64,000 nt of DNA, taken from positions 584,001 to 648,000 of the forward strand of contig JAQISU010000251.1 of NCBI GenBank assembly GCA_029339505.1, in the 5' to 3' direction. Below the pieces are notes generated by a model. It saw only the letters and a program-made list of their open reading frames with translations, was not told where the DNA came from and made no database searches. Position numbers and translations under genes: made by a program. Source of the DNA: Unio delphinus (Eukaryota > Mollusca > Bivalvia > Unionida > Unionidae). Positions 30,501 through 40,383 of this stretch are shown here, one piece after another; position 1 is the first letter of the stretch; every line of letters begins with the position of its first letter.

Positions 30501-32020
30501 AGGGCATCAACAGTTCCCGTTAAGAAAGGTGTTTTTACTGTGATCCTTGCTACGGGAATGCGACCCATCGTCTGATCAAGCAACATACATGGGGATTCCC
30601 ACCCGAGCATTTGGTTATCCTGCACGAGACTACGTTTGATCACTACGCCCGTACAACCAGTGTCACGCAATACCACGACTTCTCGACCGTTGACAAACCC
30701 TCTCGCGGTTGGTACACGCGCTTCAGGAAATAAACACGTGCCAAGTGAATGAATACAAGGTTCTACATGTACGTTGTTATCGGATATACCTTTACTTTGT
30801 ATAGCCACTGCTACCTTATGTATAAGTGCCTTTCTTTTAGGACAGTCTTTTTGAACATGACCCAATGCATTACACAAGAAACACCGCACACGCTGAAAAA
30901 CTGGATTCCCAACTGACCTTTTTACCTCAGCTGATTTTACAGGCTCCCTAGGCATAGGTCTTACAGACTGGTTTCCAGACTTAAAATCTTTTAAAACCAC
31001 GTTCTGGGTTCCCCCATGAGCTTCGGCAAATAAATCGGCTTGCTTAGCCATATCTTTTACGTTTGTGAAGACTTTCTCCTTCAGAAATTGATCTAATTCT
31101 CGCCCAACTGTATTAAATAATTGATCTCTGAGCAAGAAATCAGTCAACCCTTCAAACGTTTTCACTGCTTTGCCGCATTCAATCCACCGCTCAAAATAGT
31201 TCGCAATTCTGACGGTGAACTGACCAAAGGTTTCTCCCTTATCGGGCTTGCTATACCTGAACTTTTTTCGAAAACCTTGTTCAGTGAGCTCGTACCTTTT
31301 GAGAAGTGCTTCCTTTAGGACGTCGTACTTAAACACATCGTCCCTAGGAAGTCGCGAGTATACATCCAGTGCTTTACCTTTTAATAAAGCACTCAGATGC
31401 AGCGCCCAGTCATTTTGACTCCACTTCTGGTTTTCGGCATACCGCTCAAACCGATGAAGATAACTATCTATGTTATCTTTTTCATCGTCAAAGGGAGGTA
31501 ATTTGGGGCCCCTTAATTTGCTAAAGGCAGAATCGTGTTCTCTTCCAGATGTCGCTAATTCTACCTTACGCTCATGATCCCGTTGTTTTGCTCTTTCTTC
31601 TAACTCTATTCGCTTTTGCTCCGCTTCCATTTCCCATCCTATCCTATCCTTTTCGGCCTGCTTCTCTAATTCTATCTTTTCCTTCTCTAATCCTATCTTT
31701 TCCCTCTCAAAGGCCCATTTCCTATCTTCGGATTCCCTTTCTAATTCCCGTTTCCTTTCTTCGGATTCCCTTTCTAATTCCCGTTTCCTTTCTTCGGATT
31801 CCCTTTCTAATTCCCGTTTCCTTTCTTCGGCTTCCCTTTCTAATTCCCGTTTCCTTTCTTCGGCTTCCCCTTTTTCCCTTTCTAATTCCCTTTCTAATTC
31901 CCTTGCCCTTACCCTTTCTTCCCTTTCCCGGGCTTGTTCTTCCTGAATAAATTTCCTTAGACTTTCGCCTTCATAACCGAATTCTTTGCCTAAGGCAACC
32001 AAGTCCTTAAGGGATGACAT
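27551..32020 (-). CDS. gypsy Gag-Pol polyprotein, body 3 (PR-INT-RT-RH order)
   Basis: 1489 codons from the ATG at 32020, same architecture as body 2 and uninterrupted. All catalytic residues are visible: protease DTG, integrase D, D (TDCGAQF) and E (NGLVEKF), RT FVDD, and RNase H D-E-D. Private changes are few: VTRVPLG for VTKVPLG and NTLSEH for NTWSEH. With intact LTRs, PBS and PPT this body appears coding-competent. Whether it is transcribed cannot be seen. Confidence 0.95.
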   Translation of the reverse strand: MSSLKDLVALGKEFGYEGESLRKFIQEEQAREREERVRARELERELEREKGEAEERKRELEREAEERKRELERESEERKRELERESEERKRELERESEDRKWAFEREKIGLEKEKIELEKQAEKDRIGWEMEAEQKRIELEERAKQRDHERKVELATSGREHDSAFSKLRGPKLPPFDDEKDNIDSYLHRFERYAENQKWSQNDWALHLSALLKGKALDVYSRLPRDDVFKYDVLKEALLKRYELTEQGFRKKFRYSKPDKGETFGQFTVRIANYFERWIECGKAVKTFEGLTDFLLRDQLFNTVGRELDQFLKEKVFTNVKDMAKQADLFAEAHGGTQNVVLKDFKSGNQSVRPMPREPVKSAEVKRSVGNPVFQRVRCFLCNALGHVQKDCPKRKALIHKVAVAIQSKGISDNNVHVEPCIHSLGTCLFPEARVPTARGFVNGREVVVLRDTGCTGVVIKRSLVQDNQMLGWESPCMLLDQTMGRIPVARITVKTPFLTGTVDALCMDNPIYDLTIGNVEGSRLPTMADFKIPLAQAVETRAQTRREKSAFHKLIVPESISGISRDDFKQEQERDESIRTIVEKITSGAIKHCKRGGSSRFVRKNGLIHREFSAREGKKYWQVVVPQRYRSQVLRVAHESSMAGHLGKAKTTSRVVAEFYWPGVNGDVTRFCRSCDVCQKTVCKGRVTRVPLGQMPLIDTPFKRVAVDIVGPIHPVTERKNRYILTLVDYATRYPEAVALPTIETERVAEALVDIFSRVGVPEEILTDCGAQFTSDLMGEISRLLSIKQLNTTPYHPMCNGLVEKFNGTLKSMLRKMCAERPQDWDRYLNAVLFAYREVPQESLGFSPFELLYGRTVRGPMRILRELWTGDVANEEIKTTYQYVLDLRNKLESTCQMARDELIKSGRRYAKYYNRRARNRKFLVGDQVLLLLPTSSNKLLVQWKGPYEVKEVKGDMDYKIDMDGNVKTFHANMLKLYIKRQSDNVGKGVLNVVCTAVVDDDEADSNIESSLECPLGVAGEGIDKVDVSAELTKDQRQQINALLAKHSYVFTDRPGCTTLLDLKIKLNTSDPIRIKGYPVPYNAREAVDEEVGKMLDLGVIEPSNSPYSSPVVLVRKMDGTNRFCIDFRQLNKITVFDAEPMPDMEGLFAKLSGNRWISKLDLAKGYWQVPIVPGSRPLTAFATQKGLYQFKVMPFGLVGASATCCRLMRKLLKGLTNVDSFVDDIFVYTNTLSEHVSVLSELFNRLRKANLTVRPTKCSIGYTDLDCLGHRVSGMGQLKPHPKQIEAIRDAPKPTNKTQVRSFLGLVGFYRKFIPNFAAIASPLSDLTKKGQPNKIEWGPPQDKAFCTLKEKLVSAPILKLPDVSKPFILRTDASETGLGAVLLQEQDDSKLPVAYSSRKLLPREKNYSVIEKECLAVVWGIGKYHAYLFGRDFVLETDHQPLLYLNKAKVANARLMRWALTLQPYRFRVEAIRGVENIGADYLSRA

Positions 32021-32214
32021 GACAATTGTAATATGAATATAGATATATAACCAAACCAATACTTTAAACACGTTTATACTGGACACACGGACCTAGGTAA
32101 ACTAAACAAAGATAAACTCCAACTAGAGTATTATCTTAACAGAAGGTCACGCTCAAATATAAACATTAAATGTATACCTTCACAAAAATGATTGACAGTT
32201 CACTTAATCCAACG

Positions 32215-32232
32215 ATCCCACTTCTGACACCA
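32215..32232 (-). other. primer binding site for tRNA-Leu, body 3
   Basis: Same 18-nt match one base from LTR 4. Confidence 0.85.
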
Positions 32233-32233
32233 T

Positions 32234-33853
32234 TGTAACAGAATTGTTACCGAGAGGAGGGTGGATTAAATGAACAATACAAACACAATTTGTGAAAGAA
32301 AATATAAATTTATGTAATAAATTATAAATGAAAAAAAATACAGATGTAACAACACAATAATTCATGCACTCAACCCACAATTAAACTCACAATCATTCAC
32401 AATACATGAACAAATTAAATAACAATACAAAAGGAATCACAAATGTAAAGGGATCTCTTGGATTATACACAGATCCAAGAATCCTTTACGAAAGTTAAAT
32501 AAATGCAAGTATGATTTACGAAAAAAATAAACACAAACGACAAACTATCTATCGCACGATGGATTGCGATAACTAGCACGATCATATACTTGTATTCAAT
32601 CAAGTTGCTAGCTTTTATTGATATCTATGTGATCACTTGAAATATTATTGCGATCTGACATAAACATGCAAATACAACAATGTATTAAATTATATCACAA
32701 TTTCAATACACCTATGTGTCTCCCCTGTATAACCGCACGATTCAGCAACAGTTGAATCGTCTCCCAGTTTCCCCGAGAACCGAGGGTTGACCAATACTAT
32801 TATCGGACGTTTCCCTACACGGATCCACCACAGTTATACGTTCAGACAGCATACAACATCTACCCGAACCAACGGTTCCTCACTCCCCTAGATGTCGACC
32901 CGGACGTTTTACAACTCTAAGACAGCTCCGACACTCGGACTTCTAGCTTTCCGGATATTTACATGTTACACAGATGTTGACGAACAGACAGTTCGACACA
33001 CAGACAGATACTTCAATTCCGTTTGCACAAATTAACGGCACAAGCACATTCAGATATTTATACAGAGATGTTCCAGAACAAACAATAGATGTCCCACAAC
33101 AAATCAGACGATATCAAAGACGTTTATCAAAAGATGGTATCAGATGTGCTAACAGCTACGGTATCAACGATGTTATTAGCAGCTACGGTATCAACGATGT
33201 TATTAGCAGCTACGGTATCAGATACATTGTAACAACTACGTTAGCAGCTACGGTATCAGAGACGGTATCAACGATGTTATTAGATGCGCTATCAGTGATG
33301 TACTTCTACGGTATCAACGACGGAATCAACGACGGAATCAGCTATAATAAACAAAACCAGACTAATAATAGTTGTCTCAAAAATAATCTAAGCCGTAGAT
33401 TACGATATTGTATTTAAAGTCTAAAAGTGACTAGTAATTCCAAATATTCCACGTTTAATTGCAATAAAAGCATCATTATACGAAATGATAATCTGAATAA
33501 AATTCACAATAAAACGAAATGTAAATTTAACACTCACCCCTTTGGCTGGAGATTTGCAAGACGAGGTTATCTATCCTTTGATTAGATATTTTGGTTCCCG
33601 TAAATAATAATGATAAATACTTCGCCTTATATACTCTCAATAGGTGAACATAAATCACATCGAGCTTGCCGTGCACCACGTAAAACGAGTATTTCGGATT
33701 TCATGTAAATTACAAATTGGCACATGCAAATCGTTACACGCCACTTAATCACCCCAGGTAATGAGTGTACGACGAAATCAAGAAAATGGTGAGTTTCGTT
33801 TGCAATTCAAGTACAACAAAAATCAGTTCAAATTTTCGCCTAATTCTGTGAAA
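32234..33853 (-). repeat. LTR 4 (5' LTR of body 3)
   Basis: 1620 bp, one base shorter than the others in an A run near 32330. It shares CACATGC with LTR 1. Its outer edge reads TGTGAAA instead of TGTGACA (C to A), which alters the terminal TG..CA rule of the outermost end. TATA box at 33626-33633. Confidence 0.93.
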
Positions 33854-33858
33854 AAGAT

Positions 33859-34607
33859 GAAATTGTATTTTTTCAACCGGCTGTGTAGAGGCGATTGGAT
33901 TCTTATCTGGAAAAAAGATTTTCATTTTGCGCTTATGTCAGTACTTGACCAACCCACTAACACAGACGGGGTTTATAGCAGATATTGACAAAATATTCAA
34001 GAACTATGGTATGGGAATTGTTCTCTTAGACTATGCAGTAAGAGTACAAACCCAAGGTAAACTTGTTTGGAATCGGTATATTATTGATAATATTCAAAAA
34101 CTTGAAGAATCAACCTGGAATACAGATATTGAGCTAAGGGGCGAATTAATTCACTTCAGAAACATTCATTTGGACTTAAAACCAAGCAGTATATGGTTTA
34201 TTGGGCGTAAATTTCTATCTATGTTATGGCCTCTCTCTGAAATAGTGAAACTATAAATCATACCTGTTGGAAAAGTTATGATATGCAAACTCTGTGGAAA
34301 AGAGACTGACGATAGAGCGAAACATCTTATCTTAGGTTGTGAAATGCTACTTGAAGAACGAAACTTCTTCTTTGAGAGGGTGATTGACACTTTAGAGGTG
34401 AGAGACGGGGTTATTTTATTCAATCAAGAAGACGATATACTATTGGAGGCACTTCTTGGAAGCGGAGTTAATTGCTTGTCGTCTATCGACGATGACGTAT
34501 GGGATAAACTCATGTTGGTAACGGCAAAAAGCATAACCTCATTTTACAATAAAATGCATGCCCTACTCTCAAACAAAATGTCATATCATAACAGCAATAT
34601 ACAGTAG
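33859..34607 (+). pseudogene. 3' part of the LINE split by the gypsy array
   Basis: Directly after the AAGAT duplication the LINE frame resumes in phase (MKLYFFNRLC). A frameshift near 33955 moves it to the frame ending at 34256, and an in-frame TAA there (34254-34256) precedes the last segment. That segment has a C-terminal zinc-finger-like motif CKLCGK..HLILGC (34281-34340) typical of LINE ORF2 ends. The LINE is therefore dead independently of the gypsy insertion. Confidence 0.8.
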
Positions 34608-35094
34608 TTAAGCTAAATAAATAAATTAATTAATTAATTTAAAAAAAAACAACAAGCAAAAACAAAAGGCCATCCTGTTCATGTCAAATTCCGCAATTTT
34701 GTTGTATGACAGATCACGGAGATATAATTCTTTCTGTCTTATATAATATAAGAATGTCACATTTTGCTATCTTTTTAATTTGAGAATGGTTTCATGTTGT
34801 TCCACATATATATGTATAGATGTGTGTATGTGTGTGTATATGTGCATGTATGTGTTTGTGTGTGTATATGTATGTGTGTGTACATTTATATGTGTGTGTA
34901 TGTGTGTGTGTATGTCTGTATGCATAATCACATATGTCATGTAGAAAGAACTACATTGATAATTACACTGGTATACGTTTCGCCATTTTTTTTCTTTTCT
35001 ATATACACTTTTCTGTTGTATTTCATGATTTTGTATTATCTTGAATTTGATTAATCTGATGTAATCTCTGTTGAAGAGGAAATAAAGTCAGTCA
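34608..35094 (+). other. LINE 3' UTR with TG-rich stretch
   Basis: Non-coding tail of the LINE: an AATT-rich stretch, a TATG/TGTG simple-sequence tract at about 34803-34920, and AATAAA followed by GTCAGTCAGT just before the (CATA)n tail. Confidence 0.6.
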
Positions 35095-35203
35095 GTCATA
35101 CATACATACATACATACATACATACATACATACATACATACATACATACATACATACATACATACATACATACATACATACATACATACATACATACATA
35201 CAT
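35095..35203 (+). repeat. (CATA)n microsatellite at the LINE 3' end
   Basis: About 27 copies. With the (ACAT)n tract at 11277 it brackets the LINE, suggesting insertion into a pre-existing microsatellite or tail-templated repeats. Confidence 0.97.
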
Positions 35204-35719
35204 CGGTAAAAGCAAGCTCTTTACATCATGTGGCAGCCTGGAGCACCCATTAAAAACCCATTAAAAACTATATATAATTGATGCAATTGTTTGGGATGCA
35301 AGACACACATGTTTCAATTCATTCAATGTCGTGTTTTTAAGCTTCGTGCTCTGTTTGTTTTTCGGGGGTGGGGGTGGGGAGCATCGTCTGCACTTGATCG
35401 CATAGCCTCATACCAAGAGCTATTATGTTCTATTGTCCGTAGGATATTATTTATAAGACATCAAAAACAAAGCGAATATATTAATGTCAGCCTTAGCTTA
35501 AAGCGTATCCTACAGACAGAATATTGATAGGATCATTAATTCCTCAAGTCACGCCCATCTTAATTTGAGTTTTGAAAAATAGTTGCAAATATATCACAGA
35601 TTTAAATATTTTTCCAACTTCTGGTCAATATTTAAATTATTCATCCTAACCAAAATGTAGCTAAATCAAATACATCGTATTTAAATTTTTTGAAGCTCAG
35701 ATTTATTATGTATTCCCTG
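35204..35719. other. intergenic or intronic DNA, nothing recognised
   Basis: AT-rich without a convincing gene. CCTCATACCAAGAGCTA (about 35407) recurs at about 36701 and, diverged, at about 37309, so part of this region belongs to a local repeat. Confidence 0.5.
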
Positions 35720-35731
35720 TAACACTAAACA

Positions 35732-36051
35732 CTAACCGCTCCGGTGGCCTAGTGGTTAGAGCGTCCGCCACGGAAGCGGGAGGTCGTGGGTTCGATCCCC
35801 GGCCGAGTCATACCAAAAACTTACAAAAATGGTACTAACAGCTGCCTCGCTTGACGTTCAGCATTAAGAGGTTAGTGTTAGGACTGGTCAGCCTGGTGTC
35901 AGGATAATGTGACTGGGCGGGACATCATGCTACATGTCTGCGGCATGATGCCCCAGTGGTAGACATCACTATAAACTGCCTCACTGCAGACATCGTAGCG
36001 ATATGACTGAAAAATTGTTAAAGCTACGTTAAAAATCCTAATCAAACAAAC
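35732..36051 (+). mobile_element. tRNA-derived SINE with 12-bp target duplication
   Basis: The head contains perfect RNA polymerase III boxes: A box TGGCCTAGTGG (35745-35755) and B box GGTTCGATCCC (35789-35799). The body follows, and the tail is ATATGACTGAAAAATTGTTA and AATCAAACAAA. The tail resembles mollusc SINEs of the V-SINE/RUDI kind as I remember them. A direct repeat TAACACTAAACA flanks it (35720-35731 and 36052-36063), fixing the boundaries at about 320 bp. It is probably inserted fairly recently because the duplication is perfect. Confidence 0.85.
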
Positions 36052-36063
36052 TAACACTAAACA

Positions 36064-37375
36064 GTTACTCAACCGGGTTTATATGTAATAGAACTCCTAT
36101 ACTGGTCAATGTTAGTGAGTTTAGGAGGTGTTTGATTTGATTGGCCGACACAAATAAAACCATTACTAGTGTTTGAATGATTAATACCAATACACCAGTG
36201 TACAACGTTGCGGACGGTATATAATCGGTTAAATGCACTCTATCCTAGGGGCCACCGAACCAATCGCAGATCATCAACATTTTGCAGTTGATAGAAAGTG
36301 GAGCTCTTGCACTACACCTTATTATTTGATGTGCTTCATCAATCAGTGTAAAATATTCCAATCAATGTAGAGTATTCCAATCAATGCAAATTAATCCAAT
36401 CAATGTAAGGTATTCCAATTATTAGGACAGAATTTTTAGTGAAATTAATAAGTGTCATTTTCTCTAAATTGTATCAAAGTAATGTTTTATTTATTTATAT
36501 TAAAGTAAGTTTCTAAAATATATTAAGATTAATTTCATTTATCTCCAAAGCACAACTATATATTAATGGAATGAAAATAGTTGCTGTGCAAGCATAAAAA
36601 TGGTATCTCTGCTAGCCTGGTCTACTGAGGGATGGCCATATTTATGTCTTGACGTGCGCCAGACGAATATAAATAAGCGTGCATATCGCCCATGTCAATT
36701 CCTCATACCAAGAGCTAGCAAGAGTTTGTATTTTTCATTACAGGTAAGAACTGCATATGTCGTAAACTTCTTTTCGAAATAGGCATTTTTAATGTTTGAG
36801 ATTCTAATGGCAAAATTTCAGATACTTGCAACATTGTTCACTGAATTCTTTGTTTAATAATATATTGTTATGTAATGTTTAAATGTTTTAAAGAATTTAT
36901 ATTTAATTATATTTATGGTAAATATTTATTGTAAAAGACGAATTCGCTACCAACTTCGTGTTTAGATTTAATGATGAAATAAAGTATTTTTTAAGTAACA
37001 AAGAATAATATCTAGCAACATATTACAAATCAATATTCTATTTTAAAATGAGTAAAATACATTTCTTTAAATTAATTGTGGCATTAATTACAACTATTAC
37101 ATTTTATACTTTTGGCTATCATGAAATCGATCGAGAATTAACTATTTGTATAATATTCAAAATGCAGAAATTATACGAATAAATTAAGTCGGAAAGCTTA
37201 AAAAGGAAAGTGTAATTTTATATGTATTTAATGAATTTTTATATAAAGTTTATAGATGTATTTCTAGAATGTAGTAATATATGTGTTCTGATTATTTAAA
37301 TAAAATTCCTCATATCCAGAACCTAGCAAGTTTGTATTTTTCATTACAGATATAGCTGTATCTCATCATCGTGGC
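36064..37375. other. AT-rich non-coding DNA with splice-like repeats
   Basis: No gene is recognised. Short arrays of TCCAATCAATG occur at 36358-36420. Two related segments ending TTTGTATTTTTCATTACAG occur at 36743 and 37349. The first is followed directly by GTAAGA, the second by ATATAGCTG. Confidence 0.45.
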
Positions 37376-37395
37376 GACACTCTTTTAAGAGAGCC

Positions 37396-37419
37396 TGAAC
37401 ACACACACACACACACACA

Positions 37420-37512
<93 letters not shown>
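37396..37512 (+). repeat. (CA)n-(CT)n compound microsatellite
   Basis: About 12 CA/AC dinucleotides followed by about 45 TC dinucleotides. Confidence 0.98.
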
Positions 37513-37517
<5 letters not shown>

Positions 37518-37624
37518 AGCATTAACATTCCTTTACTTACGAGTAATTCCTTCTCATAGCAAGAAATGAGAAGAAGGTTATGATAAGCTAATCACAAACC
37601 TCTTACATAACAATTTTTCATAAC

Positions 37625-37950
37625 ACAATCAATGCAAAGTATTCCAATAAATGAAAAGTATTCCAATAAATGTAAAGTATTCCAATTAATATAGAATGTT
37701 CCAATCAATGTAAAGTATTCCAATCAATGCAAAGTATTCCAATCAATGCAAATTATTCCAATCAATGCAAAATATTCCTGTCAATGTAAGGTATTCCAAT
37801 CAATGCAAAGTATTGCAATCAATGCAAAGTATTACAATCAATGCAAAATATTCCAATCAATGCAGAATATTCGAATCAATGCAGAGTATTCCAATCAATG
37901 TAAGGTATTCCAGTCAATGCAAAGCATTCCAATCAATGCAAAATATTCCT
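37625..37950 (+). repeat. 19-bp minisatellite (TCCAATCAATGCAAAGTAT)
   Basis: About 17 diverged copies. The same unit seeds a short array at 36358-36420. Frames open across it are artefacts of the repeat. Confidence 0.93.
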
Positions 37951-38838
37951 CTATTCTGAAATGTTCGCAGTATCATTGTTGTTGGTGGTGGTGGAGGTGG
38001 TGAACATATGTGTTAGTAGCAATAAAATGTTACACGAAAATCGCGACGTAAAACTTGCTAAAGGCATTTGGATTCTCTCTAATAAACAAATATTTGATTG
38101 ATTAGTGTATGAAACGCACGTGAATATTTATTGCAGTGTTGTTAACATTGGAAGATGTTTACGCTGATTAACACTTTGAGAACCTAAAAGTATTTATTTA
38201 GGCTTTCATTAATTAGTCATGCTTGCAAACTGATTATCTAACCATATATTTGGGATGATGGCAGGTAGCATGAGATAAACTTATCAACGTTTGAACAAAA
38301 GTGTGGAAATCAAAAATGATATGTATCGTTAATAATGTAATTGTAATGAAAGCCGTTGTTGCCAAAAATAAAAATTTGAAACGAACAAAATTTTATATAA
38401 AGCAAGAAAAGCTAAAATAAGGACGTCGTGCTTATAAATAAAAGCTTTTCACCTTAGGCAAAATGATCATTCAAAACAAATGAGTCACCGGAGAAACAAA
38501 CACATTATATGTTTTCCATACAGTGGAACAAAAAGCAAACCAAACATACAGCAGAAGCTGATGCTGACGTCAGTTGACCAAAGTAAAATGAGACAAAATA
38601 GCATCCAATGAAACAAAAAAGACAAACGAATGTCAAATGGAAAGTACACGATGAAACAACCACAAACAAAAGCAATTTTAATGATATTCGTGCTTGTAAA
38701 CAGTGTATGATATTCCATGGTTAATACTGCTTTTGTCTAATTTAATATAGTTAATATTTGCACAAAATGTAAAAACCAGACATAACATATGAATACAAAA
38801 TATAACTAATTTATAAAATTTATATTTCATTATTATAG
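37951..38838. other. non-coding DNA, nothing recognised
   Basis: A GGTGGTGGTGGAGGTGG run at about 37984, then AT-rich DNA with no supported gene or RNA. Confidence 0.4.
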
Positions 38839-38947
38839 GATACAAACAATATCCCATCAGCCAGGAAAAATGTATAGTTTAGACTACTTAGACGCTGAAG
38901 ATCTCATGCGTTCTGGAAATAAACGAACACGTGTTTGGAGACTCTAA
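38839..38947 (+). other. possible terminal exon (low confidence)
   Basis: A pyrimidine-rich acceptor (TTTCATTATTATAG, ending 38838) precedes a frame that runs to TAA at 38945-38947 and encodes MYSLDYLDAEDLMRSGNKR plus six residues. Its phase does not join directly to the signal-peptide exon at 11194, so at least one further exon would be needed. Confidence 0.2.
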
Positions 38948-38963
38948 TAAAATAAATAGAGAC

Positions 38964-39137
38964 ATGGATTTACTTATGTTACTCAAACTTTTTGTGTTAA
39001 TATTGGTTATTTACATCACGTATGTTACTGCACGATGTGTAGATGCCTTATTAATTTATATTGTTTCTGTATTGGGTGCTGGAGTTGTTGTTTCTGCAAT
39101 ATCTCATTTTAGTCTTTTAGTCTCAACGAAATGGTAA
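38964..39137 (+). CDS. small hydrophobic ORF (uncertain)
   Basis: ATG-initiated, 57 codons, with a leucine/isoleucine-rich first segment (MDLLMLLKLFVLILVIYITY) and a second hydrophobic stretch (ALLIYIVSVLGAGVVV). It could be a small membrane peptide or a signal-bearing exon. Another open stretch of about 50 codons follows in a different frame up to 39294. No family is recognised and it may be chance. Confidence 0.2.
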   Translation: MDLLMLLKLFVLILVIYITYVTARCVDALLIYIVSVLGAGVVVSAISHFSLLVSTKW

Positions 39138-39708
39138 CCTGGCGATCCAAACAGTGAGTATCTGTTCAGAGAAATCTGGACTGCTAAGGTAAATGCGGTT
39201 GTTAATGCTGTTACAACCATGATTAGGCATCGACACGATATCCGCGTGGTTTACAACTGTACACTATTCACTAATGTTGGTGTCAATGTAAAATAATTCG
39301 CTTGAATTTGATCATCGACAATATATTTACATCAATCTATTTGAATTGTTATTTCTAAGAGAGGAAGGGTACTGGTTTTAAATTAGGCTTTGATTGTATT
39401 TTCAATTCAAGTTTGGTGATATTGATGTTATTTGAGCGCTTATTGGATAAATAAGTTACATTTTACCACGTGTTCTTCCTTTTACCTTTTTTTTTCTCCC
39501 CCAACATATATTGGTACATGTATTATTTACAGCTTTACCCTTGAATTTTACAGCTACAGGATTAATATTTTCATAGAAAATTTCATTAGCAAAATGTATT
39601 AAAGATGGCTATTTATTTGACTTACACAAAAGTTTCAAACCTCTGGGGTTATTTCATTTATTCGTGCTGTCTCGAATTTTTCTGAAACAATGGTTAGAGC
39701 TGAGAGGG
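39138..39708. other. non-coding DNA, nothing recognised
   Basis: AT-rich; the open stretch to 39294 noted for the preceding small ORF is the only coding-like feature. Confidence 0.4.
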
Positions 39709-40002
39709 TAACATGATTGATATTGGAGGTAGTAACATGATTGATATTGGAGGTAGTAACATGATTGATATTGGAGGTAGTAACATGATTGATATTGGAG
39801 GTAGTAACATGATTGATATTGGAGGTAGTAACATGATTGATATTGGAGGTAGTAACATGATTGTTATTGGAGGTAGTAACATGATTGATATTGGAGGTAG
39901 TAACATGATTGATATTGGAGGTAGTAACATGATTGATATTGGAGGTAGTAACATGATTGATATTGGAGGTAGTAACATGATTGATATTGGAGGTAGTAAC
40001 AT
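39709..40002 (+). repeat. 24-bp minisatellite (GTAACATGATTGATATTGGAG)
   Basis: Twelve nearly perfect copies; one carries TTGTTATT for TTGATATT. The 24-bp period keeps several frames open on both strands, giving spurious eight-residue protein repeats. Confidence 0.97.
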
Positions 40003-40383
40003 GGGTGGTGTAGATGGTGGGGTGGATCGTATTGCTTAAATAGAGCATTATATTAATTTCTTCCTGCTGTCACTTTTATTCTACCGTGAAATGGATTGTT
40101 ACATTTCGGCTGCCCTCTTAGAATTTATTGATTTAAAAAATGTTACTGTATAGTCTGGTTAATGGTTTTATTTCTGTTTTGACCTCGCTTTTACCAATTA
40201 TTTCACTTGTGCCTGTTTTGTATGCAACTATGTCTCTTCATTTGTGAAACGACATTATATGTAATTATATGTAATTATATTTATGAAGCCCATAGTAATA
40301 TTATGTATTATAAAATATAAATATAATATATTTATCTGAATCAGATACTGTTTCGTTATTGTTACTAGCGGCGGAATTACATA

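Larger units (their letters stand above)
12875..33853 (-). mobile_element. tandem Ty3/gypsy (Gmr1-type) array: 4 LTRs, 3 bodies
   Basis: Four LTRs alternate with three internal regions at an exact period of 6453 bp: LTR-body-LTR-body-LTR-body-LTR. Each body has a PBS matching tRNA-Leu, a polypurine tract and one long gag-pol frame on the minus strand. The whole block is flanked by one 5-bp duplication and splits a LINE reading frame, so it behaves as one insertion event later expanded. Copies differ at only scattered positions. Such shared-LTR arrays can arise by unequal recombination between LTRs or by integration of concatemers. Confidence 0.95.

Noticed and set aside
34794..35054. Cys/Val/Tyr-rich 86-codon frame
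   Set aside because: Encoded by the TG/TATG simple repeat in the LINE 3' UTR.
37746..38003. Repetitive frames with NAKYSNQCK-like units
   Set aside because: Artefacts of the 19-bp minisatellite.
39635..40048. Repetitive frames open on both strands
   Set aside because: The 24-bp period without stops keeps them open; no independent sign of coding.
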